From NCBI RefSeq assembly GCF_030657435.1, contig NZ_JAUTWS010000042.1, forward strand, positions 1-52,281: a stretch of DNA of 52,281 nt, in the 5' to 3' direction. This document shows, piece by piece, positions 1 to 6,887 of this stretch. Origin of the DNA: Paracraurococcus lichenis. Lineage in GTDB: Bacteria > Pseudomonadota > Alphaproteobacteria > Acetobacterales > Acetobacteraceae. Within the stretch, counting starts at the first letter, position 1. Every line of letters starts with the position of its first letter. Under the pieces are notes generated by a model that worked only from the letters and a program-made list of their open reading frames with translations, searched no databases and was not told the DNA's origin. A program made the position numbers and the translations under genes.

Positions 1-145
1 ACCTCCGGTTGCGGTGATTTCTACCGCAGCCGTCTGTCTCATCGAACCGTGCCGCACCCCACAGGTAGCTGTTCTCCAACGCGCCGATGTGCAGCGTGGC
101 GGCTCGGTTGAAGCGGCGAACCTGCTCGATATGGCGCTCGTGCAT
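1..145 (-). CDS. Partial MarR-like regulator N-terminus, runs off the left edge
   Basis: On the minus strand an ATG at 145 opens a frame with no stop before the window edge. Its first 25 or so residues (HIEQVRRFNRAATLHIGALE) resemble the N-terminal helix of the MarR/GNAT fusion regulators, which typically carry a VRRFNR..T..IGAL pattern. After residue 28 (SYL) the frame reads unlike the family, while the +1 frame continues a better match (GVRHG..RQTAAVEITATG), so a frameshift is possible. An 18-nt perfect palindrome sits immediately upstream of the ATG, as expected for an autoregulated MarR gene. Family recall is from memory and only 48 codons are visible, so this could be a remnant. Confidence 0.35.
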   Translation of the reverse strand, partial: MHERHIEQVRRFNRAATLHIGALENSYLWGAARFDETDGCGRNHRNRR

Positions 146-146
146 C

Positions 147-164
147 CTCTGACTTTAGTCAGAG
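147..164. promoter_or_regulatory. Perfect 18-nt palindrome at the start of the MarR-like gene
   Basis: CTCTGACT-TT-AGTCAGAG has 8-nt arms and a 2-nt centre. It lies one base upstream of the ATG at 145 of the minus-strand frame and covers the position of its ribosome-binding site. MarR proteins bind such palindromes to repress themselves, so I infer an operator. A small hairpin is the alternative. Confidence 0.45.
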
Positions 165-292
165 ATCGCCATCCTGCAAAGGAGCTGCTACGGCATCTAC
201 GCCCCTCTAGAGTCTACGATTCTCCCGCTTTTTAGCGGTTAAGCTTCTGATTTGTGGGCATCATTGCGGAACAACATCGGCGCTGGCGTGGC

Positions 293-514
293 ATGCAGAC
301 CCCCTCCCACATGCTGATCGGCGTCGCCGCCTTGGGATACCCGGCGACATGCGCCGGAACTTGGCGGTACTGGCAGGCGCCTTGGTGCCGGAGCTCCCGG
401 CCGTCCTGCTCTGCTCCTGGGCGCTCCACGTCCAAGGCCGCAGTCCGGGCGAGGTGTTCGGGTCGCTCTATTGGTCACCGACCTGGCAGGCCGTTTTCGC
501 TCCGACACACGCCG
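293..514 (+). pseudogene. Frameshifted remnant of a small membrane protein annotated in databases as 'CobQ-like'
   Basis: Two overlapping frames join into one recognisable protein. The ATG at 293 encodes MQTPSHMLIGVAALGYP, and from about 343 the next frame continues GDMRRNLAVLAGALVPELP, then a hydrophobic stretch and SLYWSPTWQAVFAPTHAV. From memory this matches small membrane proteins of alphaproteobacteria starting M.TP.H.L.GAAALGRPG and containing ELYFSP.WQAVFA, often mislabelled as cobalamin biosynthesis protein CobQ. One G is missing in the CCGG at about 340-343. After about 514 the similarity ends and the expected remaining hydrophobic half is absent. The gene is therefore both frameshifted and truncated. 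Confidence 0.5.
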
Positions 515-645
515 TGCTGCGAAGGTCTCCGGCAATGCAGAATTCTGTTGCCAATTCTGGTGCCAACGGCCAGGGGTGCGATGGTCTTGGTGCCACTGCT
601 CTGCCCAACTCCCGTGGCGGGCGAGATCCACGAAAGAACTACCTG

Positions 646-975
646 ATGGACAAGGATGAACTGACGGCCTGGGCCGTGAAGAATGGCTGGCAGGTCATGG
701 CGGGCGCACCGAGCCTCACCAAGCCGTCCGCGCCCAAGGAGGCCATCGTTCGTATGGTCTTCAAGGCGACTGTGGTGAACCTTGAGGTCAAGAAGCCTGC
801 GGGCAAGTGGGAGAAAATTGCGGGCGAGAGCTACGCCAAGGTCCAGCCCGACCCCGACACGGGTGTTCCCCAGGGCCTCGGTTTCGAGAAAATCCCAAGC
901 TTCTCGATGCTGATGCAAGAGAACAAGGATCGGCAGATCTTCGCCAACATGGGTGGGCCGCTGAAGGGTCGTTGA
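646..975 (+). CDS. Small protein of unknown function (109 aa)
   Basis: I chose the ATG at 646 (MDKDELTAWAVKNGWQV) because the frame upstream of it is the remnant at 293-514, and a purine-rich stretch (GAAAGAA) precedes it. The product is soluble and basic, with no signal peptide or membrane segment. The first 18 residues could form an amphipathic helix. A beta-rich centre (VRMVFKATVVNLEVKK) follows, and the protein ends GGPLKGR. The next gene starts 23 nt downstream on the same strand, so the two may be co-transcribed. I do not recognise the family. Confidence 0.6.
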   Translation: MDKDELTAWAVKNGWQVMAGAPSLTKPSAPKEAIVRMVFKATVVNLEVKKPAGKWEKIAGESYAKVQPDPDTGVPQGLGFEKIPSFSMLMQENKDRQIFANMGGPLKGR

Positions 976-998
976 AGTCCGTTTAGAAGGAAGGATTC

Positions 999-1289
999 AT
1001 GGAGCCTCTCAAGCCCATGCCACCGATGCAGCCGTTGGACTTCAGTCCGGCTTGGTGGCCTGAAGGCCTCGGCCAACCTGCATCGAGTGGCGGCCAGAAC
1101 GACATCCATTACGCCTTCTTCCCCGACGCCCGCCGTCTCGCCATTAAGCAGGGTGGGAAGGTGACGCTATACGATACCGGCAGTCACCGCATCAGTGGCG
1201 TGTCACAGCGCCGGGGCGCCGATCACTCACCTACGTTCACCGACCAGTTCGGCGAGGTGTCGCTCGCCGAACTCAAGCAGGTCGGCTAG
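999..1289 (+). CDS. Conserved small hypothetical protein (96 aa)
   Basis: A clear Shine-Dalgarno (GAAGGAAGG) sits about 5 nt before the ATG. The N-terminus is proline/methionine-rich (MEPLKPMPPMQPLDF), followed by a conserved-looking core: WWPEGLGQPASSGGQN, YAFFPDARRLAI, GKVTLYDTG and HRISGVSQ. I recall this arrangement (Met/Pro leader, then WWP..LG.P.SSG.QN...YAFFP..RRLA) from small uncharacterised proteins of Acetobacteraceae and Methylobacterium. There is no membrane segment and no known catalytic motif. It follows the 646-975 gene by 23 nt on the same strand. Real gene, unknown role. Confidence 0.8.
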   Translation: MEPLKPMPPMQPLDFSPAWWPEGLGQPASSGGQNDIHYAFFPDARRLAIKQGGKVTLYDTGSHRISGVSQRRGADHSPTFTDQFGEVSLAELKQVG

Positions 1290-1482
1290 CGACGTTAAAG
1301 GGAGGTGGAACCTCGCCGCCCTACCCTTGCCGTAACCGGTCTCGGTGAGGCCCGGAGAGAGCACGAGCACCGTGGCCGAGCCTCCTGAGCACGATTCCCG
1401 CTGTGGCTGACCATGCACGGCCGCCACGTCAGCACCGCGGCGACATGAGACCTTGCCGGAGCACACGCGGGATCGGTTATGC

Positions 1483-2244
1483 TCAATCCGGGACGGTGTG
1501 GCGCAACCAGACGTTCGGTTCGACGTAGACAGCGTGGTCCTGTTCCAGGGAGACGTGCACCGGGGCGAGCGCGCCCGGCACAGCGATGCTGCCGGACTCG
1601 CTGAATTCCATGCCTGTCCAGCGCCGCCAGTCCGCGATCGTGCCTGGGACCACCATACTGGTCGGCGCGACCTTCACAATCGCACCCCCTGCGCGCACGT
1701 GGACCCGCAGCCACGGGTCGGCTGGTAGGCCATCCACCCTCCTTCGAGCCGCGTACTCCACCATGGGCACGAATGGCTCGAGGTGCTTCTCCGTAGGCCG
1801 CACCGGCGCGAAGAAGTGGCGGAGGTCTAGGTCGTGCGCGCGTCGCCGCATGGCGTCGAGCACCACGCCGGAAGCACTCCGCCCCCAGTGGGATGGCAGG
1901 AGAGTGATCTCCAATGCACTGAGGGCATTTGGCGCTCTGCCGAGGGTACGATCCTCGTGTGCCCAGCGGACGACACCGTCCCAACCCGCGTCAGGCAGTT
2001 CCTCCCGGCCGTCCTCCCCGAAGGCGAAGGGCACCGCGAAGGCACGCCCGACCGCCACTTCGGGCCGAGCCGGATCGACCACGGCAAACGCAGTATCAAG
2101 GTAGGCCTCTCGGTGCGCCCGAGCGAAGAAGAGGTCGGCCGTAGGGTCCTCCTGCATGAAGGCAGGCCAAAGCGCCCGGAACACCTGGCCGAACACCTGC
2201 GCCCGCAGGTCGGGTTGTGTGCGGAGTGAGACGAGTTCAAGCAT
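1483..2244 (-). CDS. GNAT-like N-acetyltransferase (253 aa)
   Basis: The ATG at 2244 is preceded by a strong purine run (GGGAGGAAGGG), so I prefer it to longer starts at 2298 and 2394. After an N-terminal helix the protein shows a GNAT-like core: beta strands around residues 51-70, then LEITLLPSHWGRSASGVVLD (111-130), which resembles GNAT motif A where acetyl-CoA pyrophosphate binds, followed by a helix and a strand (AHDLDLRHFFAPVRPT). The C-terminal third (ADPWLRVHVRAGGAIVKVAP) resembles the end of a GNAT subfamily seen in actinobacteria and alphaproteobacteria. The substrate is unknown. The gene is divergent from the chemoreceptor at 2626. Confidence 0.72.
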   Translation of the reverse strand: MLELVSLRTQPDLRAQVFGQVFRALWPAFMQEDPTADLFFARAHREAYLDTAFAVVDPARPEVAVGRAFAVPFAFGEDGREELPDAGWDGVVRWAHEDRTLGRAPNALSALEITLLPSHWGRSASGVVLDAMRRRAHDLDLRHFFAPVRPTEKHLEPFVPMVEYAARRRVDGLPADPWLRVHVRAGGAIVKVAPTSMVVPGTIADWRRWTGMEFSESGSIAVPGALAPVHVSLEQDHAVYVEPNVWLRHTVPD

Positions 2245-2625
2245 CCCTTCCTCCCAGGCAGCCTTGGAATGTCGGCTCGTGGGCGGTGCGTCATGCATCG
2301 CCGTCCCATACCCGCCGCAACCTGCCCAGACTTGCGATTTGCAGACCTCTACCGGACCCAGTCCCGCACGGGCCGTGCGCCCGCGCACTTCCACCTGGAG
2401 CGTCTGTTGTCACCGACGGTTCTTTCGGATGGGTGCCGATGCAGACCTCGGGGCGGCGGCGACCGGTTGGTCACCGGGACGGAGATTGGTGCGCTTTCGC
2501 CACGGGGGCCGAACCACGCAACCACGGCCATTGTAGACGGCCGGACCCGGTCTTATGCGGTTCAGAAACCCGCCATGGAAACATCCTATGGTCCGGACGG
2601 AAACACCGTGGCCATTGGACGTAAA
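2245..2625. other. Divergent intergenic region
   Basis: This holds the promoters of the leftward acetyltransferase and the rightward globin-MCP gene. Open frames extend through it on both strands, but none reads like protein. ATG 2575 is an alternative, slightly longer start for the chemoreceptor. I see no clear operator or promoter consensus. Confidence 0.4.
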
Positions 2626-4278
2626 ATGACCGAAGCGTTCTCCCCCGACCAGCAGAAGCGCCTCGCTGCCTTCGGGATCACGTCCGTTGACATGGCCGTC
2701 TTGCGTACTCAGGCTGCTCACCTGGAAGCGCGCATGCCGAAGCTGCTCACCGACCTGCACGGGGCGTTCTCCAACTGGCCCGAAATTCAGAAAACTCTAA
2801 TGGACCCGAAGGTCCATGCCGTCCGGGTCAGCCATTGGCAGCGCGTCGTCTCCGGCAGGCTCGGCAGCGGCTTCCAGGAGTCCGCTGAAGCGCTCGCTTC
2901 AGCTTTCTACGAAAATCGAGTGCCCGGCTACGCAGTCGCCATCTGCCATTCAAGCGTCACCAACGCCGTTGTCCGCGATCTTGGCCTCGAAGCCAGTCTC
3001 ACAACCGGGCGCCTGCTCGGACGTGGCACCGCCGCCCAGGGCATGGCTCTCTGGACAGCCCTGAACAAGCTCGCCTGGCTGGACCTTGAGGTGTTGCTGG
3101 AAACCTATGCCAAGGCTGAGCAGGCCAGCCGCGCCGCAGCCTTGCGGGAGATGGCCGAGACCATTGAGCGCGAGGCGGGCACCGCAGTCGAGAAGGTCGG
3201 CGACCTGACCGCCGAACTGGCCGCCACCGCCAAGGCCATGTCCGGCACGGCGGCGCAGACCGGCTCCAGTGCCAAGCAGGCGTCAGGCGCGGCCAACCAG
3301 ACATTGCACACGGCCGAGGAGGTAGCCGCAGCGGCGGACCAGCTCACCAGCTCGGTCGCGGAGATCACCCAGCAGGTGGTGAAGACCCGCCGGGTGGCGA
3401 CGACCGCCGTCGAGGCCGGGCGCGAGGCGCAGGCGAGCATTGCGGCGCTCTCCCAGCAGGCGGAGAACATCGGCCAGGTCGCCCGCATGATCGCCGATGT
3501 GGCGGGCCAGACTAACCTGCTGGCCTTGAACGCCACGATCGAGGCGGCTCGAGCGGGAGAGGGTGGCAAGGGTTTTGCCGTCGTGGCGAGCGAGGTCAAG
3601 CAGTTGGCGACCCAGACCGCCCGCTCGACCGAGGAGATCAACCGCCAGATCAGCGCGGTGCAGCAGGCCACCATGGCGGCTGCGAAGGCGGTCGGGCACA
3701 TTGCCACGACGATCGGAGAAATGGAGAGCATCACCACCTCAGTGGCCGCCGCTGTCGAGCAGCAGAGCGCCTCGACGTCGGAGATCGCGCGGAGCATGAC
3801 CGCCGCCGCGGCAGCCGCGAAGCTGATGTCAGCCCAGACCAGCAATGTCCAGCAGGCAGCCCAGGATGCTGATGCCCAGGCCGGGGCCGTGCAGCAGATT
3901 TCGGACCTGCTCGGAACCGAGGTCACGGGCCTGCGGAACACAGTCATCCGCGTTGTCCGCACCTCGACGCAGGACGTTGATCGCCGCGACGGGGAAAGGT
4001 CTGCCGTCAGCCTTATAGCACAGGCGTCCATCGCTGGCGGTCGGCCGTTTGAAGTGCAGGTGCTGGACCTCTCAGTCGGCGGCGCGCGCATCCGCACGGC
4101 GGAGCACCTCACCCTGGGGTCGACGGGAACGCTCATGCTGGACGGGATGCAGATCTCCTGCACGGTGAAGCTGAAGCACGCCGACGGTACGTTTGGCCTA
4201 TCCGTTGAAGCCGACGCACAGCAACAGGCCAGGCTTGCCGCCATCGCCAGGCGCTCGGAGGTCAAGCGATCGGCCTGA
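2626..4278 (+). CDS. Globin-coupled methyl-accepting chemotaxis protein with a C-terminal PilZ domain (550 aa)
   Basis: This is a soluble chemoreceptor with no membrane segment. Residues about 5-160 resemble the protoglobin/globin-sensor domain of HemAT-type receptors, including an HWQRVVSGRL helix at 70-79. Where I expect the haem-ligating proximal His (around 93-95) I see Ala-Phe-Tyr, so haem binding is doubtful; H108 is nearby. Residues about 170-440 are the cytoplasmic MCP coiled coil, with the signalling tip QTNLLALNATIEAARAGEGG near 292-311 that contacts CheA/CheW. Residues about 450-535 are a PilZ domain, with the c-di-GMP motifs RxxxR (R454, R458) and DxSxxG (D481, S483, G486) intact. 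A receptor joining a globin input to a c-di-GMP receiver is unusual. Neither candidate start (2575 or 2626) has a strong ribosome-binding site. Confidence 0.9.
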   Translation: MTEAFSPDQQKRLAAFGITSVDMAVLRTQAAHLEARMPKLLTDLHGAFSNWPEIQKTLMDPKVHAVRVSHWQRVVSGRLGSGFQESAEALASAFYENRVPGYAVAICHSSVTNAVVRDLGLEASLTTGRLLGRGTAAQGMALWTALNKLAWLDLEVLLETYAKAEQASRAAALREMAETIEREAGTAVEKVGDLTAELAATAKAMSGTAAQTGSSAKQASGAANQTLHTAEEVAAAADQLTSSVAEITQQVVKTRRVATTAVEAGREAQASIAALSQQAENIGQVARMIADVAGQTNLLALNATIEAARAGEGGKGFAVVASEVKQLATQTARSTEEINRQISAVQQATMAAAKAVGHIATTIGEMESITTSVAAAVEQQSASTSEIARSMTAAAAAAKLMSAQTSNVQQAAQDADAQAGAVQQISDLLGTEVTGLRNTVIRVVRTSTQDVDRRDGERSAVSLIAQASIAGGRPFEVQVLDLSVGGARIRTAEHLTLGSTGTLMLDGMQISCTVKLKHADGTFGLSVEADAQQQARLAAIARRSEVKRSA

Positions 4279-4528
4279 CGAAGGGGGCGGGCGCGTGTGT
4301 TAGGTCGGCACGGCAAATTTGCAGGCCGAGGAACCTTGCCGCGCAGGCCAGTCCACCACGCGGCCTCCTTGATGGGGGTGTCTCGAACTGACTCCGGGGC
4401 GACCACAATGGCACAATCTGTGCTCAGTCCATTTCGTGGATCTGTGTGCCCTTTGAACGCCCGTCGGCAATGTGACCGGATAGCATAGTCAGCCCGTCGA
4501 GGTCCGGCGCGAGCCCGTCCTCGCTACA

Positions 4529-4549
4529 GGGTCGGATCCGCTCCGACCC
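4529..4549 (-). terminator. Hairpin between convergent chemoreceptor genes
   Basis: GGGTCGGA and TCCGACCC form a perfect 8-bp stem with a 5-nt loop, just beyond the stop of the leftward chemoreceptor at 4553. There is no T-run, so termination efficiency is uncertain. Confidence 0.45.
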
Positions 4550-4552
4550 ACC

Positions 4553-6004
4553 TCACGCCGCCCGCAACCCATCCAGGGCGGCAGAGAGTTCCTGCCGAAG
4601 CACGTCACCCTGCTGCTTCAGGGCCGCCGCGGTCTGGGTGAGTGCGGAGCAGGCCTCGGCCGCACTCTCTGCGCGTCCTCGGGCCCGGCCGACAGCCTCT
4701 GTGGCGCTCCGCGTCCGTGCCGCGACGTGGCCCACCGCACCCGCGCTCTCCTGCGTGGCGGCCTGCTGTTCGGTTACTGCGCCCGCGATGGCCGCAGCTA
4801 CCTCACCTACGGCTTCGACGGCCTGACCGATGCCGCTAAGCGCAGCGACAGTCTCGGCAGTCGCCGCCTGCACCTGCCCGATTTGCGCGGCAATTTCCTC
4901 GGTGGCCCGCGCGGTCTGGACGGCCAGCGTCTTCACCTCGCCCGCGACGACCGCAAAGCCCTTTCCCGACTCGCCTGCTCGCGCCGCTTCGATCGTCGCG
5001 TTCAGCGCCAGCAGGTTGGTCTGCCCGGCGATCTGGGTGATGACCTGCACCACAGTCCCAATGCGCTCGGCCGTCTCAGTAAGGCCTGCGACGGCCCGGT
5101 CGGCGGCCCGCACCCGCACCACGGCATCCGAGGAAATTCTGGAGGCATGCTGGACCTGCCGCGCAATCTCCAAGGTCGGCGCGGCGAGTTCCTCCGCCGA
5201 CGCCGCCACGGTCTGCGCGTCACCCATCGCGGCGCCGGTCGCCGCGGCGGCGGTCGCGGCCTCCCCTGCGGCCGCGCGGGCATCCTCTGCAAGGGAACGT
5301 GCCGCAGCCTCGAGCGCGACAGCGGCCTCGGCAACATGGGTTGCTACGGCGCCAATCGCGTCCTCGACCCGGGTGGCGAGGCCCCACCTGGCGGCGCGTG
5401 CCTCCGCTGCCGCGTTCTCTTGAACTCGATGCAGGGCGCGCCCAACCTCCGCGCCCTCGGCACGCGCCTGCTCGGCCCGCTGCTCGGCGGCGGCCAGGCC
5501 CGCGGCGGCAGAGCGCTCAATCCCGCTCGCCACCCAGGCCAGTGCCCCGGCTTCGATGAGGAGGATGACGGCGTGCACGACGACACGGACGAGCACGCCG
5601 TCGGCATCGGGGAACACCATAAGAGGTGCCAACAGCCCGAGGCCGAGATGGTGGACAGCCGTCAGGACGGTCGCCACCGCGATCGGGCGCAGGTCACAGA
5701 ACCCGGCCAGCAGCGCCAATCCGGCGAAGTAGGCCATGTGCATGTCGGTGCGCAGCCCGGTCGGCGCCGCCCAGACCAGAGCGGAGACGGCGCAGACCAT
5801 GGCCGCAGCGGCCGTGTTACGCGCCAGTGGTCCGCCTGACGCGGCGAGATGAGTCCAGGTCGCCGCACCGGCCGCCAGCGCGGAGATGACCACCCCGGTG
5901 AAGCCACCTCCGGCGAGGGATGCCATTCCCACTGCGGCCGTCAGGCCCCAGAGCAGGAGAACGACCAGCGCACCAACACGCTGGCGCAAGGTGTCGAGGT
6001 TCAC
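4553..6004 (-). CDS. Membrane-embedded methyl-accepting chemotaxis protein (483 aa)
   Basis: The start codon is GTG at 6004, 5 nt after the stop of the upstream small gene, which implies translational coupling. Residues about 10-160 hold five or six hydrophobic helices with short loops and no large periplasmic domain. The sensor is thus membrane-embedded and may sense membrane state, redox or a lipophilic ligand rather than a periplasmic solute. Residues 160-483 are an alanine-rich cytoplasmic coiled coil with the MCP tip QTNLLALNATIEAARAGESG near 328-347, followed by KGFAVVAGEVKTLA. No classical HAMP was recognised. No CheA, CheW or CheY gene is nearby, so it must signal to an array encoded elsewhere. 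Confidence 0.9.
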   Translation of the reverse strand: MNLDTLRQRVGALVVLLLWGLTAAVGMASLAGGGFTGVVISALAAGAATWTHLAASGGPLARNTAAAAMVCAVSALVWAAPTGLRTDMHMAYFAGLALLAGFCDLRPIAVATVLTAVHHLGLGLLAPLMVFPDADGVLVRVVVHAVILLIEAGALAWVASGIERSAAAGLAAAEQRAEQARAEGAEVGRALHRVQENAAAEARAARWGLATRVEDAIGAVATHVAEAAVALEAAARSLAEDARAAAGEAATAAAATGAAMGDAQTVAASAEELAAPTLEIARQVQHASRISSDAVVRVRAADRAVAGLTETAERIGTVVQVITQIAGQTNLLALNATIEAARAGESGKGFAVVAGEVKTLAVQTARATEEIAAQIGQVQAATAETVAALSGIGQAVEAVGEVAAAIAGAVTEQQAATQESAGAVGHVAARTRSATEAVGRARGRAESAAEACSALTQTAAALKQQGDVLRQELSAALDGLRAA

Positions 6005-6009
6005 GGGGT

Positions 6010-6357
6010 CTAGCCTTTGCGGATCGGGGGCGGGCTGAAGCAGTCATTGATGGTGGACCCCCGCGTGACGAGCAGGACACCGCGGGCGCGGCGTAGGCCG
6101 CTGAGGGTGGCATGCCAGTCCTCGTCACCGGGGCGGACCAGCAGTACCGGGATGGGCGTGGCGATAATCCGGAGAAGGCTCCAAGTGCCTCCTGACGCAG
6201 CCATGGCGTCCAACACCCGGGTAGGATTGTCACCAGGGACGAGCACGGCCGCGAGATCGTCTCCCGGCACAGGACGGAGCATTGCCGTGCCGAGCAAGGG
6301 CACCGGCAACCGGCCGAGAAGGCACACGAGCAAGGCAGGGGGCGGGCAGAGCCGCAT
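6010..6357 (-). CDS. Small unknown protein with N-terminal hydrophobic segment, coupled to the MCP (115 aa)
   Basis: ATG at 6357 follows a TGAGG sequence. The N-terminus (LCPPPALLVCLLGRLPVPLL) is a signal-like or membrane-anchor segment. The rest alternates strands and helices: AAVLVPGDNPTRVLDAMAAS, GTWSLLR, PVLLVRPGDEDWHATLSGLR, ARGVLLVTRG, ending in NDCF. This resembles small uncharacterised alphaproteobacterial proteins with a PPG....L..V..AGG / LVVA...D..F...LR.AGALLV pattern, recalled from memory. The stop lies 5 nt before the GTG of the chemoreceptor, so the two genes form one unit. It could be an exported partner of that receptor, but this is inference from position only. Confidence 0.62.
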   Translation of the reverse strand: MRLCPPPALLVCLLGRLPVPLLGTAMLRPVPGDDLAAVLVPGDNPTRVLDAMAASGGTWSLLRIIATPIPVLLVRPGDEDWHATLSGLRRARGVLLVTRGSTINDCFSPPPIRKG

Positions 6358-6887
6358 GCGCCTCAGGCCGCCCTAAAGCGGTAGCCAGTAGTTCCCGCCG
6401 AGGCTGCTTCGGGAGCCTCATGCAGCGAGGTGCTGGCTGGACGTGCAGGCCTCGTCGGCATTGCTGAACCTGCGTTCTTTCTCGGACACGACTCTTGTGG
6501 AGATCATACTATCTAAATCAGAAGGTTAATAGATCTAACTCAATTCCACCAATGAGCACCCTGCCGTTCGGCAACACGCTTTGCTGCTTCGGAAGGACGC
6601 GCCAAGCGGTAAAAGAGGACGCCTCCGACCCGAGGCAATCGGCTGCCGCACGAGCCCTGGTAGCCCACCCGCTGCACAACACACTCGCGGGAAAAACTCC
6701 CAGGATTGGGCGGGCTAGGCGACGATCGTGCGGTATCTTGCACATCGATTTCATCTGAGGCACGGGCATAAACCTTGGCCCGCCGCTTCGCGGTAATGGA
6801 AGCAGCGTGCTGCCGAAACGCCGCCACTGCCCTACCCCGTCCATCCCGGACGGGAGGCGAGAACGCATTGGGGTCCGAAGCCATCCC
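6358..6887. other. 530-nt intergenic region with an AT-rich patch
   Basis: It separates the leftward small gene at 6357 from the rightward GGDEF-EAL gene. The stretch about 6495-6550 is distinctly AT-richer than its surroundings (TATCTAAATCAGAAGGTTAA), a likely promoter zone. Open frames on both strands look non-coding. A GGGAGG at about 6852 lies too far upstream of ATG 6888 to be its ribosome-binding site; it would suit an ATT codon at 6867. Confidence 0.4.

Noticed and set aside
540..564. Imperfect tandem 12-mer (AATTCTGTTGCC / AATTCTGGTGCC)
   Set aside because: Only two units with a mismatch. Considered as an attachment site or junction scar, but there is no integrase or second copy.
3105..4406. 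Long open frame (433 codons) antisense to the globin-MCP gene
   Set aside because: Mirror of GC-rich codon bias; the sense strand encodes a complete MCP-PilZ protein. The antisense product is low-complexity Ser/Ala/Arg.
4727..5839. Plus-strand 370-codon open frame opposite the membrane MCP
   Set aside because: Gly/Arg-rich with no domain, while the minus strand encodes an intact chemoreceptor tip and membrane helices.
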